In this document: in pieces, positions 26,463 through 35,787 of the stretch
How positions within the stretch are numbered: position 1 is the first letter of the stretch
How the letters are laid out: each line of letters starts with the position of its first letter
Origin: Actinomycetes bacterium
GTDB taxonomy: Bacteria; Actinomycetota; Actinomycetes; Actinomycetales; Microbacteriaceae
Length of the DNA stretch: 64,000 nt
Direction of reading: 5' to 3'
NCBI GenBank assembly: GCA_029777095.1
Contig: JAKOTS010000013.1
Coordinates: 22,482 to 86,481, forward strand
Made by a program: the position numbers and the translations under genes
The notes under the pieces: model-generated
What the model was told of the DNA's origin: nothing
Database searches by the model: none
The model's input: only the letters and a program-made list of their open reading frames with translations

Positions 26463-28595
26463 GTGACTCACGTCAACATCGACGCAACAGATATCTCTGC
26501 GCCCCAGGACCTCACCTCCCTGACGGTCGGGCAGCTGCAGACCATCGCACGAGCTTTGGGGATCCCCGGCTCGTCCAAACTTCGTAAGGGAGAACTCGTG
26601 GAGTCGATCTCCGAGATCCAGGCCGGCACTCCCGCCGGCACTGACGTGGTCGCAGGAGACGACCACGTCGAGCCCGCGCAGGTCGCGCAGGCTCCGCAGA
26701 CCGAGCAGGCCGGGGCCGAAAGCGCTGTCGTTCCGGCGACCGCTGCAGAGCCGGCGGCGACGCTCGACATTGCTGATGCTGGTGCTGCTGACGCGGTTGC
26801 CGCTGACGCAGGCGCGGCCACGGTCGAGGCCGACGCCGAGACCACCGCACCACGCAAGCGTGCACCCCGCCGCGCGAAGAGCGCAGCCGGTGCCCCTGAC
26901 GTTTCAAGCGCCCCGGCGCTCATCGACACGATTGCCGCCGACCTCGCCGAATTGGCCGAGGCCGTCGTCAGCGCAGAGGGCGCGAACGGCGCCGCCGGTT
27001 CGGCAGATGCGGGTGCCCCGGCATCCAATTCGCGTCGCCGCCGTGGCTCGAGCGGCCCTGCAGTCGCAGCCGACAACGCGACCGCAGAGGCGGACGCTGA
27101 GGCAAGCACCGAGGCTTCGGCCAATGGGGCACAGGGCGACGACGAGTCGGGCGACGACTCACAGCCGCGTGGTCGCGGCCGCAACCGCAACCGCAGCCGC
27201 AACCGCGGTGGTCAGAACGGCGCGAACGGTCAGGACGACCAGCCCGCCGCCGCGCAGAACCCGCGGGGCAAGAACCAGAACCAGAACCAGGCTTCGCAGG
27301 CGACGGACGACGACGCCGAGGGTGACGACGAGCAGGGCGTCCGCAATGCGCGTGGCCGCACCCGCAACACCAAGCGTCGTGGCCAGAGCGCGGGCGATGA
27401 GTTCGACACCGAGATCGCCGATGACGACGTGCTTGTGCCGGTCGCCGGCATCCTCGATGTGCTCGACAACTACGCATTCGTTCGCACGACCGGCTACCTG
27501 CCCGGCCCGAGCGATGTATACGTGTCGCTTGGCCAGGTCAAGAAGTACAACCTGCGCAAGGGTGATGCGGTCGTTGGCGCGATCAAGCAGCCGCGCGAGG
27601 GTGAGCCCTCGGGCCGTCAGAAGTACAACGCACTCGTCAAGGTTGACGCGATCAACGGCCTTTCGGTCGAGGATGCCGCGGGCCGCGTCGAGTTCGGATC
27701 GCTGACCCCGCTCTACCCGCAGGAGCGCCTGCGTCTCGAGACGGCGCCGGAGAAGCTCACGCAGCGCATCATCGACCTCGTCGCACCGATCGGCAAGGGC
27801 CAGCGTGGCCTGATCGTTGCGCCTCCGAAGGCCGGCAAGACGATTGTGCTGCAGCAGATCGCGAACGCGATTGCCACGAACAACCCCGAGGTCCACCTCA
27901 TGGTTGTGCTGGTTGATGAGCGTCCCGAAGAGGTCACCGACATGCAGCGCACCGTGCGCGGCGAAGTCATCGCCTCGACCTTCGACCGCCCGGCAGAAGA
28001 CCACACCACGGTCGCCGAGCTTGCAATCGAGCGCGCAAAGCGCCTGGTCGAACTGGGCCGCGACGTCGTCGTGTTGCTCGACTCGATCACCCGCCTCGGC
28101 CGCGCGTACAACCTGTCGGCACCGACCTCGGGCCGCGTGCTCACCGGTGGCGTCGATGCATCGGCGCTCTACCCGCCGAAGCGGTTCTTTGGTGCCGCGC
28201 GCAACATCGAAAACGGCGGCTCGCTGACCATCCTTGCAACCGCGCTCGTCGAGACCGGCTCCAAGATGGACGACGTGATCTTCGAAGAATTCAAGGGCAC
28301 CGGCAACAGCGAACTGCGCCTCTCGCGTCAGCTCGCTGACAAGCGGATCTTCCCCGCAGTCGACATCAACGCGTCGTCGACGCGTCGCGAGGAGATGCTC
28401 CTCTCGGCCGACGAGGTCAAGATCACGTGGAAGCTTCGTCGCGCGCTGGCCGGACTCGACCAGCAGCAGGCGCTCGAAGTTGTGCTCGGCAAGCTGAAAG
28501 AGACCTCGTCGAACGTCGAGTTCCTTGTTCAGATGCAGAAGTCGATGCCCGCGCCCACTGGCGGCGCTCACGCTCCCGACAACAACATCCGCTGA
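26463..28595 (+). CDS. rho: Transcription termination factor Rho
   Basis: This is a 710-residue hexameric RNA helicase. The N-terminal Rho_N helix bundle (about 15-50, [21 protein letters not shown]) is followed by an insertion of about 250 residues rich in Ala/Glu and then Arg/Asn/Gln ([15 protein letters not shown]), typical of GC-rich actinobacteria and thought to add RNA contacts. The RNA-binding OSB fold (about 325-400) and the ATPase follow: Walker [10 protein letters not shown] (454-462), [30 protein letters not shown]. Start GTG. prfA follows after 2 bp. Confidence 0.97.
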   Translation: MTHVNIDATDISAPQDLTSLTVGQLQTIARALGIPGSSKLRKGELVESISEIQAGTPAGTDVVAGDDHVEPAQVAQAPQTEQAGAESAVVPATAAEPAATLDIADAGAADAVAADAGAATVEADAETTAPRKRAPRRAKSAAGAPDVSSAPALIDTIAADLAELAEAVVSAEGANGAAGSADAGAPASNSRRRRGSSGPAVAADNATAEADAEASTEASANGAQGDDESGDDSQPRGRGRNRNRSRNRGGQNGANGQDDQPAAAQNPRGKNQNQNQASQATDDDAEGDDEQGVRNARGRTRNTKRRGQSAGDEFDTEIADDDVLVPVAGILDVLDNYAFVRTTGYLPGPSDVYVSLGQVKKYNLRKGDAVVGAIKQPREGEPSGRQKYNALVKVDAINGLSVEDAAGRVEFGSLTPLYPQERLRLETAPEKLTQRIIDLVAPIGKGQRGLIVAPPKAGKTIVLQQIANAIATNNPEVHLMVVLVDERPEEVTDMQRTVRGEVIASTFDRPAEDHTTVAELAIERAKRLVELGRDVVVLLDSITRLGRAYNLSAPTSGRVLTGGVDASALYPPKRFFGAARNIENGGSLTILATALVETGSKMDDVIFEEFKGTGNSELRLSRQLADKRIFPAVDINASSTRREEMLLSADEVKITWKLRRALAGLDQQQALEVVLGKLKETSSNVEFLVQMQKSMPAPTGGAHAPDNNIR

Positions 28596-28597
28596 TC

Positions 28598-29692
28598 ATG
28601 GCCGAGTCGTCAATGTTTGACTCGGTCAAGACGCTGATCGAGGAGCACAAGGCCGTTCAGGAGGAACTCTCCGACCCGGCCGTGCACGCCGACGCTGCGC
28701 GCGCAAAGCGCGTCAATCGGCGCTACGCCGAGCTCTCGAAGATTGTGCACGCAAACGAGACGTGGAACTCGGCGAAGGACGACCTCGCGGCCGCCCGTGA
28801 ACTCGCCAAGGATGACGAGGCGTTTGCCGAGGAGATTCCCGCACTCGAAGAGGAGGTCGCCTCCTCGCAAGAGAAGCTCCGGCGCCTACTGATTCCGCGC
28901 GACCCCGACGACGCTCGTGATGTGATTCTTGAGATCAAGGGTGGCGAGGGCGGCGCAGAGAGCGCCTTGTTCGCGGCCGACCTGCTTCGGATGTACCTGC
29001 AGTATGCGGCATCCAAAGGCTGGAAAACCGAGATGCTCGAACGCAACGAATCGGACCTCGGTGGGTACAAGGATGTCCAGATCGCGATCAAGGGCGCCTC
29101 GAGCGACCCGTCGCAGGGTGTCTGGGCGCACATGAAGTATGAGGGTGGCGTGCACCGCGTGCAGCGTGTGCCCGCAACCGAGTCGCAGGGGCGCATTCAC
29201 ACCTCCACGACCGGCGTGCTCGTCTTCCCCGAGGTTGACGAGCCCGAAGAGGTCACGATCCAGCCCAACGACCTCAAGATTGACGTCTACCGTTCGTCGG
29301 GTCCCGGTGGCCAGTCGGTCAATACGACCGACTCCGCCGTGCGAATCACCCACCTGCCGACCGGCATTGTCGTGTCGATGCAGAACGAGAAGTCGCAGTT
29401 GCAGAACCGCGAGGCCGGCATGCGCGTGCTGCGTGCCCGCATTTTGGCGCGCCAGCAGGAAGAGCTGGCGGCGGTTTCGTCCGCGGCCCGCAAGTCGCAG
29501 ATTCGCGGGATGGACCGTTCGGAGCGCATCCGCACCTACAACTTCCCCGAGAACCGAATCGCCGATCACCGAACCGGATACAAGGCGTACAACCTTGACC
29601 AGGTGATGGACGGTGCGCTCGACCCGATCATCGCGTCGTGCATCACCGCTGACGAAGAAGAGCGCCTGGCGGCGCTGGGCGAGCAGGGCTAG
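28598..29692 (+). CDS. prfA: Peptide chain release factor 1
   Basis: This 364-residue class I release factor recognises UAA/UAG. The GGQ motif is at 237-239 in [17 protein letters not shown]. The N-terminal coiled coil and the domain 2 anticodon-like loop are in the expected places, and the C-terminus ([20 protein letters not shown]) is standard. The ATG at 28598 is 2 bp after the rho stop; family starts usually align with [12 protein letters not shown] six residues later, so a start at 28613 is also possible. In related genomes prmC normally follows directly; here a 4-kb block intervenes. Confidence 0.96.
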   Translation: MAESSMFDSVKTLIEEHKAVQEELSDPAVHADAARAKRVNRRYAELSKIVHANETWNSAKDDLAAARELAKDDEAFAEEIPALEEEVASSQEKLRRLLIPRDPDDARDVILEIKGGEGGAESALFAADLLRMYLQYAASKGWKTEMLERNESDLGGYKDVQIAIKGASSDPSQGVWAHMKYEGGVHRVQRVPATESQGRIHTSTTGVLVFPEVDEPEEVTIQPNDLKIDVYRSSGPGGQSVNTTDSAVRITHLPTGIVVSMQNEKSQLQNREAGMRVLRARILARQQEELAAVSSAARKSQIRGMDRSERIRTYNFPENRIADHRTGYKAYNLDQVMDGALDPIIASCITADEEERLAALGEQG

Positions 29693-29770
29693 GGCGCGGC
29701 GCGCTGACGCTGCCCCGCCTCGCGTTCCCGCTGGCGCACCGCTGGCCTCGGTCAGCGGTGCGGCCCGCCC

Positions 29771-29888
29771 GCCGCGCCTCATTCTCCCGTTCCCGCGCGC
29801 GCTGCGTCTCTTTCTCCCGTTCCCCCGCCCGCGGCGCCTCTTTCTCCCGTTCCCCCGTCGCCGCGCCTCTTTCTTCCGTTCCCCCGTC
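29771..29888 (+). repeat. 29-30-bp tandem repeat, four units, ending in a palindromic element
   Basis: The units start at 29771, 29801, 29831 and 29860. Each contains a CTC-TTTCTCCCG-TTCCC core, and the last ends CCGTTCCCCCGTC, which is also the left end of the dispersed palindrome at 29879. The array lies in the 381-bp gap between prfA and the DUF559 gene; the flanking sequence is GC-rich without other features. Confidence 0.8.
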
Positions 29889-29940
29889 GCGTTTTGTCGC
29901 TTTCGCGGGCACCGCGCGGCGTTTCGCGACTGCTGAGCGG
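29879..29940 (+). repeat. Dispersed palindromic element, copy 6
   Basis: The element begins TTCCCCCGTCGCG and ends TTTCGCGACTGCTGAGCGG. It is closer to copy 1 than to copies 2-5. It lies 187 bp after the prfA stop. Confidence 0.8.
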
Positions 29941-30073
29941 GCGGGGCAGGTTGCGGCGGGGCAGACACGGGCATGGGCGCGCACATCACGGCGCGGGGCC
30001 GCAGCACGAATCGACGCCAGAATGGCCTGTTGATAACCCGTTTATGGGGTTCAGAACATGGCAAAGTTGCCGG

Positions 30074-31051
30074 ATGCCACAGCCACCCATCCCCGAAGAA
30101 TTGGGCCGCGCGTTCGCGGCGCGAACCGCCCTCGGTCACGGGCTGAGTGCTAGACGTCTTCGAGCACCGGACCTCGCGCGACCGTTCCACGGCGCACGCG
30201 CCTTGGTCCACCCCCAGGACGCGCGACAGATCAGCGACGAGCATCCCGCCGACACTCGACGCCGGGCCGCGCTGCAACGCGCTGCCGAGTACGCGGTCGT
30301 CATGGCTTCGAACCAGTTCTTCAGCCACGAGACGGCGGCGCTGATGTGGGGCGTCCCGCTACCAAACATTCGAGATCTCGATCCGCATGTGAGCAGCTTC
30401 GGTCCGGTACGTCACCCGCGAACGCGCGGAGTGCACGGGCACGAAACGTCGCATGCGCTGTGCAGGGTGGTGCGGCATCCCGAGCTAGGCGTCGCCATCG
30501 CGGACCCCGCGACGACCTGGGCGATGCTCGGGAGCGTGCTGCGCGACCCATATGACTTGGTGGCCGCCGGCGACGCGGTGGTTCGGATCCCGCGGATGCC
30601 CGGCGGATTCGATGCCGACCTCGGCGAGGCGTTGGCACCGATCTCGGCATTAAGCACCGCCGTTGCCGCCGGGCGAAGGAGAGGCAGGCCCGCGCTTCGC
30701 GAGGCCTTGCCGCGGCTGCGGACCGGGGCATCCTCGCGGCCCGAATCGTGGTGCCGCTTGCTGATTATCGATGCGGGGCTCCCGGAACCAGAGATCGACG
30801 TCGACGTATATACGCACACTGGCATGTTCATCGGATGCGTCGACCTCGCCTATCCCGAATTGAAGATCGCCATCGAGTACGAGGGGGACCAGCATCGGAC
30901 GAGCCCCGAACAATGGCAGCGTGATATCGACAAGCACGAGCAGCTGGGGTTGGCGGGGTGGCGGGTGATACGAGTGAGCCGCGCGCACGTATTTGGCGAG
31001 GCGCCGGTGCTCGTGCGTCGATTGCGTGCGGTGCTGGCAACGCGCGGGTGA
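30074..31051 (+). CDS. DUF559-type protein with PD-(D/E)xK-like C-terminus
   Basis: This 325-residue protein belongs to a family abundant in actinobacteria. The N-terminal part (PIPEELGRAFAARTALG, LSARRLRAPDLARPFHGARA) is AbiEi-antitoxin-like. The C-terminus (about 245-325) has FIGCVDLAYPELKIAIEYEGDQHR and GWRVIRVSRAHVF, the Asp...Glu-x-Asp core of very-short-patch-repair/DUF559 nuclease-like folds. The start is ATG 30074, where conservation begins; the upstream frame includes repeat DNA. It lies in a block that separates prfA from prmC. A role in defence or repair is possible but unproven. Confidence 0.75.
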   Translation: MPQPPIPEELGRAFAARTALGHGLSARRLRAPDLARPFHGARALVHPQDARQISDEHPADTRRRAALQRAAEYAVVMASNQFFSHETAALMWGVPLPNIRDLDPHVSSFGPVRHPRTRGVHGHETSHALCRVVRHPELGVAIADPATTWAMLGSVLRDPYDLVAAGDAVVRIPRMPGGFDADLGEALAPISALSTAVAAGRRRGRPALREALPRLRTGASSRPESWCRLLIIDAGLPEPEIDVDVYTHTGMFIGCVDLAYPELKIAIEYEGDQHRTSPEQWQRDIDKHEQLGLAGWRVIRVSRAHVFGEAPVLVRRLRAVLATRG

Positions 31052-31180
31052 GCCGCACGGGCTGTTGGTGGCAGTGCTGATCGCGCGGGTTGCTCGCCGG
31101 CGCCCGTCCTGCCGCACGAGCACCGGGCCCGCCCGCGGGCCAGCCGCGCCGCGCCCGCCCGCCCGACCTCGCTTCCGACC

Positions 31181-31260
31181 GACCCGCCTGCTCGCCGGTC
31201 CGACCCGCCCGCCCGCCGGTCCGACCCGCCCGCTCGCCGGTCCGACCCGCCCGCCGGCTC
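31181..31260 (+). repeat. 21-bp tandem repeat, about 3.8 units
   Basis: The units begin at 31181, 31202, 31223 and 31244, each GACCCGCC plus a GCTCGCCGGTCC-like half. The array ends at the left arm of palindrome copy 7. The rest of the 344-bp gap (31052-31180 and 31318-31395) is GC-rich with no gene or recognised RNA. Confidence 0.8.
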
Positions 31261-31317
31261 ACCAGTCGCGAACTGCCGCTTTTCGCGGTGCTAGCGACCA
31301 ATTGCGACTGTTGAGCG
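31257..31317 (+). repeat. Dispersed palindromic element, copy 7
   Basis: This is the most symmetrical copy: GCTCACCAGTCGCGAA at the left and TTGCGACTGTTGAGC at the right, with CCGCTTTTCGCGG as an inner palindrome. Confidence 0.85.
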
Positions 31318-31395
31318 AAGGTAACCGGGCGCCACAGGCGAGCGTGAGGTGAGGCGGAACGTCTGCGAGCGCCGGGTACGAGTAACGTCAACTTC

Positions 31396-31803
31396 GTGAT
31401 CATCTTCATCTTCCGCGCCATCATGTTTCTCGCATCAGCGGCGCTTGGCCTCCTCGCGGCCGCAGGACTCCTCGACGGCGTCACGATTGACTGGAGTCAC
31501 TGGGAAGGCTTCGTGCTATTTGTCGTCGTGTTCGCCGTGTTGCAGAGCGTGCTCGCACCTTGGATCGCGACCATGGCGCGGCGCTATGCGCCGGCCCTGC
31601 TCGGCGGGATTGGGATCTTCTCGACCCTCATCGCTTTGCTGGTCGCCGTCTTCGTGTCGCGCGGGGTTGAGATTCACGGCATTGGTACGTGGTTCCTTGC
31701 CACGTTCATCATCTGGCTCGTGACGGCGCTCGCGACTCTGCTGCTCCCGCTGCTTTTCCTCAAGAAGAAGGCGCAGGGCCGCGGGGCAGGACCGAGCAAG
31801 TAA
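31396..31803 (+). CDS. Phage-holin-like (four-TM) membrane protein
   Basis: This 135-residue protein has four transmembrane helices (about 1-25, 40-60, 70-92 and 100-125) and a basic C-terminus, KKKAQGRGAGPSK. The pattern fits the actinobacterial phage holin family 4 superfamily-like membrane proteins, which are mostly chromosomal and not proven lytic. The GTG at 31396 precedes the first helix. No endolysin or phage gene is nearby, so a prophage origin is not supported. Function unknown. Confidence 0.72.
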   Translation: MIIFIFRAIMFLASAALGLLAAAGLLDGVTIDWSHWEGFVLFVVVFAVLQSVLAPWIATMARRYAPALLGGIGIFSTLIALLVAVFVSRGVEIHGIGTWFLATFIIWLVTALATLLLPLLFLKKKAQGRGAGPSK

Positions 31804-31861
31804 CGGCCGAAGCCGCGCGCGCACCCGCACGTGTGCGTGCGCCCGCCCGCCGTGCATGTTG

Positions 31862-31922
31862 TTCCCCCGTCGGGTTTGGTCGTTTTTCGGGCGCTAGGCG
31901 ACAATTTGCGACTGCTGAGCGG
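31862..31922 (+). repeat. Dispersed palindromic element, copy 8
   Basis: The element begins TTCCCCCGTCGGG and ends TTTGCGACTGCTGAGCGG, with GGTCGTTTTTCGGGCG in the left half. It lies 59 bp after the holin-like stop. Confidence 0.85.
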
Positions 31923-32203
31923 AAGACGCGGGCATCGTGTGCGTTCGCGTTCGCGTTCGCGTGCCGTGCCGTGCCGTGCGCCACGTGCCGCGCCGTGCGC
32001 CTCGCGGCGCCGCGCCGTGCCTGTTGTTCCCCCGTCGCGTTTGGTCGTTTTTTGGGCGCAGGGCGACAATTTGCGACTGCTGGGCGGAAGAAGCGGCGGG
32101 GCGGGCGGGGCGGGGCGGAAGAGGCGGCGGGACGGGCGAGGCGAGGCGGAAGAAGAGGCGAGGTGAGGCGAAGTGAGGCGGGGCGGGACGGGCGCGCCCG
32201 ACC
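31923..32203. repeat. Simple-sequence DNA around palindrome copy 9
   Basis: The gap between the convergent holin-like and cysE genes (31804-32203) holds two palindromes separated by runs of GTTCGC and GTGCC units (31940-32020), then a strongly purine-biased tract built from GGCGG, GAAG and GAGGCG units (32088-32190). No gene is visible. Confidence 0.6.
32027..32087 (+). repeat. Dispersed palindromic element, copy 9
   Basis: This is very similar to copy 8 (same GACAATTTGCGACTGCTG right arm) with a six-T run in the loop. The last base of the right flank differs (TGGGCGG). Confidence 0.85.
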
Positions 32204-32773
32204 CTAGATCGAGTACTCCGGCGACGACACGAGCGCGCGGATGTCGTCTGTGTGTGAGCGGCGGCGCAGCGTGGCCGGCACGCCGACGAGCACGGAGTGT
32301 GCCGGGGCATCCTTCGTCACAACAGCGTTCGCGCCGATCGCGCTTCCGGCACCGATCGTGATGTTGCCGAGCACCTTTGCGCCGGCACCGACGACGACGC
32401 CGTCTTCGAGTGTGGGGTGGCGTCTGCCCGGGAGCAGCGACTGTCCGCCGAGCGTGACCCCGTGGTAGATCATCACGTCATTGCCGATCACGACGGTCTC
32501 GCCGATGACGATGCCCATGCCGTGATCGATGAAGCAACGCCGGCCGATGACTGCGCCGGGGTGAATCTCGACGCCGGTCAGCAGGCGCGTGGCCTGCGAG
32601 CCGAGCCGAGCCAGAAAAAAGGCGCGGCGGTTCCACAGCCGGTGGTTGACGCGGTGCGCCCAGACGGCGTGCACACCCGAATACAGCAGGGCGACCTCAA
32701 GGTTGTTGCGCGCCGCAGGATCATGCCGCCGCGCGGCAGCAATGTCTTCGCGCATTCGCTTGAACAGGTTCAT
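32204..32773 (-). CDS. cysE: Serine O-acetyltransferase
   Basis: This 189-residue left-handed beta-helix acyltransferase makes O-acetylserine. The N-terminal helical domain ([22 protein letters not shown]) precedes hexapeptide repeats with [27 protein letters not shown], the catalytic His in IDHG, and [18 protein letters not shown]. The length fits the short bacterial form. The ATG at 32773 is chosen from the conserved MNLF start; the open frame continues upstream into a 24-bp repeat. It lies downstream of cysK on the same strand, forming a cysteine pair. Confidence 0.95.
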   Translation of the reverse strand: MNLFKRMREDIAAARRHDPAARNNLEVALLYSGVHAVWAHRVNHRLWNRRAFFLARLGSQATRLLTGVEIHPGAVIGRRCFIDHGMGIVIGETVVIGNDVMIYHGVTLGGQSLLPGRRHPTLEDGVVVGAGAKVLGNITIGAGSAIGANAVVTKDAPAHSVLVGVPATLRRRSHTDDIRALVSSPEYSI

Positions 32774-32788
32774 TCCCACTCCACAAAG

Positions 32789-32860
32789 TTGGCCGGATGC
32801 GGTCGCATCAGGTCGGCAGGACGCAACAGCATCAGGTTGGCCGGACGCGGTCGCATCGGC
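32789..32860. repeat. 24-bp tandem repeat, three units, between cysK and cysE
   Basis: The units are 32789-32812, 32813-32836 and 32837-32860. Units 1 and 3 differ at three positions; unit 2 is more diverged but shares the GCATCAGG end. The array occupies the region just upstream of the cysE start. Confidence 0.8.
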
Positions 32861-32956
32861 ATGTTGAGTCACGCACGAAAAGCAGGCGAATGGATGCCGC
32901 ATCCCGCGCGTGAAGAAGGGTCGCGATGGCGCCAGCGCCACCGCGACCCTTGGTGT

Positions 32957-33895
32957 TTAGCCTTCGCGCAGGTCTTCGAACAGCGCGGTCGAGAGGTAAC
33001 GCTCGCCGGTGTCTGGGACGATCGCGACAATGGTCTTGCCCGCGTTCTCGGGACGCTTTGCAAGTTCGAGAGCGGCCCACACGGCGGCGCCGCTGGAGAT
33101 GCCAACGAGCAGGCCCTCGGTCGCGGCCAGTTCGCGAGCCACTCGCAACGAGTCGTCGAACGCGACGGTTACGACCTCGTCGATGATGCTGCGGTCAAGC
33201 ACAGCCGGCACGAAGTTGGGGCCGATGCCCTGAATCTTGTGCGGACCTGCGTGGCCCTGGCTGAGCACGGGGGAGTCGATGGGCTCGACGGCAACAACCT
33301 GTACGCCGGGCACGCGGGCCTTCAACACCTGGCCGACGCCGGTGATGGTGCCTCCGGTGCCGACGCCGGCGACGAAGATGTCGACCTTGCCGTCGGTGTC
33401 GCGGATGATCTCTTCGGCTGTGGTCTTGCGGTGGATCTCGGGGTTCGCGTCGTTCTCGAACTGGCGAGCGAGAATCGCACCCGGGGTGTTTGCGATGATC
33501 TCGTCGGCGGCCTCGATGGCACCGGCCATGCCCTTCGCGGGCTCGGTGAGCACAATCTCGGCCCCAAATGCCTTGAGGAGCATGCGACGCTCGATCGACA
33601 TCGACGACGGCATCGCCAGCACGACGCGGTAGCCGCGTGCGGCGCCAACCATCGCGAGCGCGATGCCGGTGTTTCCGCTGGTTGCTTCGACGATCGTGCC
33701 GCCTGGCGCGAGCGCCCCGGCAGCTTCGGCGGCGTCGATGATCGCGATACCGATGCGGTCCTTCACGCTCGATCCGGGGTTGAAGTATTCGAGCTTGGCA
33801 AGCACGGTCGCCTGCGCGTCACCAGTGACGCGGTTGAGGCGAACGAGGGGAGTGTTGCCGAACGTAGACGTGATGTCAGAGTGGATGCCTGCCAT
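32957..33895 (-). CDS. cysK: O-acetylserine sulfhydrylase (cysteine synthase A)
   Basis: This 312-residue PLP enzyme makes cysteine from O-acetylserine and sulfide. The PLP Lys is K45 in [12 protein letters not shown]. The substrate loop is TSGNTGIAL, the phosphate loop is [15 protein letters not shown], and the C-terminus contains [20 protein letters not shown]. The ATG at 33895 is preceded by AAAGG. It is followed by cysE 183 bp downstream. It is divergent from prmC. Confidence 0.96.
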   Translation of the reverse strand: MAGIHSDITSTFGNTPLVRLNRVTGDAQATVLAKLEYFNPGSSVKDRIGIAIIDAAEAAGALAPGGTIVEATSGNTGIALAMVGAARGYRVVLAMPSSMSIERRMLLKAFGAEIVLTEPAKGMAGAIEAADEIIANTPGAILARQFENDANPEIHRKTTAEEIIRDTDGKVDIFVAGVGTGGTITGVGQVLKARVPGVQVVAVEPIDSPVLSQGHAGPHKIQGIGPNFVPAVLDRSIIDEVVTVAFDDSLRVARELAATEGLLVGISSGAAVWAALELAKRPENAGKTIVAIVPDTGERYLSTALFEDLREG

Positions 33896-34054
33896 GGTCG
33901 ACCTTTCAGTGCCGGGAGGGGGGAGGTGGGCACAGCCTACGTGAGGTGATTTGCGCCACTCCCATTGTGACAACCGCGGGATGCCCAGGATATTCCGACG
34001 ACTTTTCGCACACGGAAAATGCAGGGGGCGCCCGGGTAGGCTGGTCGCACACTT

Positions 34055-34945
34055 ATGTCAGATTTCACCGTGTTTCCGCCCGCCCCCGCGCCCGTCAGCG
34101 ACGTGCTCGCGCACGTCACCCATCGATTGGCCCAAACCGGGATTCTTGATGCCGACGTCGATGCCGAATGGCTTGTCGGCCATGTGCTCGAACTCGGGCG
34201 CGGTGCGGTGCAAGCGGCGGCGATTGTCGGCACCGCTCTCACAGACGCCCAGTTGGCCGCACTCGCCTCGCTCGTCGCGCGCCGTGCCGCGCGCGAACCG
34301 CTGCAGCACATCACAGGCCTCGCCGCGTTCCGGCGTCTGTCGCTCAACGTCGGCCCGGGCGTGTTCGTGCCGCGACCCGAAACCGAGGGTGTTGCACAGT
34401 TCGCGATTGATGCGCTGCGGGCTGAGGCATCCCCAGCCCCAATTGGTATTGATCTCGGCACCGGAAGTGGCGCGATCGCGCTTGCCATGGCGACCGAGGT
34501 GCCCAACGCCCGGATCTTCGCAGCGGAGAATTCACCCGAGGCGTTCCCGTGGACGCGCAGGAACTTCGACGAAGTCGGCGCCCCGAATGCCACGCTCGTG
34601 TTCGCCGACCTTGCCGTCGCTTTCTCGGAGCTGGATGGCACGGTCGACGTGTTGATCTCGAATCCGCCGTACGTGCCCGACGACGCGATTCCGCGCGACC
34701 CCGAGGTGCGCAACTACGATCCGGCGGTGGCGCTTTATGGAGGCCCCGACGGTCTCGACGTCGTGCGCGTGCTGAGCGTGACGGCGCAGCGGCTCCTCCG
34801 ACCCGGCGGGGTGTTGATCATCGAACACGGTGAACTTCAGGGTCGTGCAATTCGCGAGCTGCTCACTGCCGACGGCTGGCGGGCCACAGCGACGCACCCC
34901 GACCTCACGATGCGCGACCGCGCGACCACCGCCCTGCGCCCCTAA
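34055..34945 (+). CDS. prmC: Release-factor glutamine methyltransferase
   Basis: This 296-residue SAM enzyme methylates the GGQ glutamine of release factors. It has an N-terminal helical domain (about 1-90), motif [18 protein letters not shown], and the catalytic NPPY in [12 protein letters not shown] (N203). The C-terminal stretch is [16 protein letters not shown]. Its partner prfA is 4.4 kb upstream, beyond an inserted block. sua5 follows after 40 bp. Confidence 0.95.
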   Translation: MSDFTVFPPAPAPVSDVLAHVTHRLAQTGILDADVDAEWLVGHVLELGRGAVQAAAIVGTALTDAQLAALASLVARRAAREPLQHITGLAAFRRLSLNVGPGVFVPRPETEGVAQFAIDALRAEASPAPIGIDLGTGSGAIALAMATEVPNARIFAAENSPEAFPWTRRNFDEVGAPNATLVFADLAVAFSELDGTVDVLISNPPYVPDDAIPRDPEVRNYDPAVALYGGPDGLDVVRVLSVTAQRLLRPGGVLIIEHGELQGRAIRELLTADGWRATATHPDLTMRDRATTALRP

Positions 34946-34985
34946 ATCAGGTATTCCCGCGCTCCGACGTATCATTGAGTCCGTT

Positions 34986-35771
34986 ATGACCCCCATCTTT
35001 CACTGCCGCGACGAGGCACAGCTGCTCAGTGGCATGCGGCAAGCACGCCAGACGATCGGTCGCGGTGCGCTGGTCGTGCTCCCCACCGACACCGTCTACG
35101 GCATCGCCGCCGATGCGTTTAGTCCACGCGCGGTCGCAAAGCTGCTCGAAGCAAAGGGACGAACACGCCAGGCGCCCCCTCCCGTGCTCATCGCGAGCGT
35201 CAACACGCTCCGCGCGCTCGTGCAGGAGGTGCCCGAGATGGTGGAGGCGCTCGCCGAAAAGTTCTGGCCAGGTGCCCTGACAATCGTGCTTCCCGCGCAG
35301 CAGAGTCTCGTGTGGGATCTCGGCGAGACGCATGGCACGGTGGCGGTGCGGATGCCCGCGAACCGCTATGCGCTCGAACTTTTGCAAGAGACGGGGCCGT
35401 TGGCCGTCTCCAGCGCAAACCTCACCGGCCAGCCCGCCGCGGTCACCGTCGAGCAGGCGCACGACATGCTTGGCGAGCGCGTCGCCGTCTACCTCGATGA
35501 CGGGCCGTCGGTAATGGGTCTCGCGTCAACCATCATCGATGCCACCGGTCTCGTCGGTCCCGAGGACGAACGCCGCCCAGTGCGTGTGCTTCGTGACGGC
35601 GCGATCTCACGCGCCGAACTGCGCACCGTGCTTGGCGACCTGCTCGAGCGCGAGCCCGACACCGCGCCGAAACCCGCACCCGCGCCCGCACCGAACCCCG
35701 AAACCAACACCGGCACCGGCACCGAAACCAACCCCGAAACCAACCCCCACCCCGAAGACCCCGAGGCGTGA
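34986..35771 (+). CDS. L-threonylcarbamoyladenylate synthase (Sua5/YwlC/TsaC)
   Basis: This 261-residue protein makes threonylcarbamoyl-AMP for t6A37 of tRNA. The YrdC domain covers residues 15-200: GALVVLPTDTVYGIAADAF, LLEAKGRTRQAPPPVLIAS, VAVRMPANRYALELL, LAVSSANLTGQPAA. The C-terminal 45 residues are a Pro/Thr/Asn/Glu tail (APAPAPNPETNTGTGTE) from DNA repeats. The start is ATG 34986; the open frame upstream overlaps prmC. It is followed by the WecA-type gene after 16 bp. Confidence 0.92.
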   Translation: MTPIFHCRDEAQLLSGMRQARQTIGRGALVVLPTDTVYGIAADAFSPRAVAKLLEAKGRTRQAPPPVLIASVNTLRALVQEVPEMVEALAEKFWPGALTIVLPAQQSLVWDLGETHGTVAVRMPANRYALELLQETGPLAVSSANLTGQPAAVTVEQAHDMLGERVAVYLDDGPSVMGLASTIIDATGLVGPEDERRPVRVLRDGAISRAELRTVLGDLLEREPDTAPKPAPAPAPNPETNTGTGTETNPETNPHPEDPEA

Positions 35772-35787
35772 TCGTGCAGGGGGCGCC

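Noticed and set aside
31396..31803. Remnant prophage based on the holin-like protein
   Set aside because: There is no endolysin, integrase, structural gene or att duplication nearby, and such four-TM proteins are common chromosomal genes.
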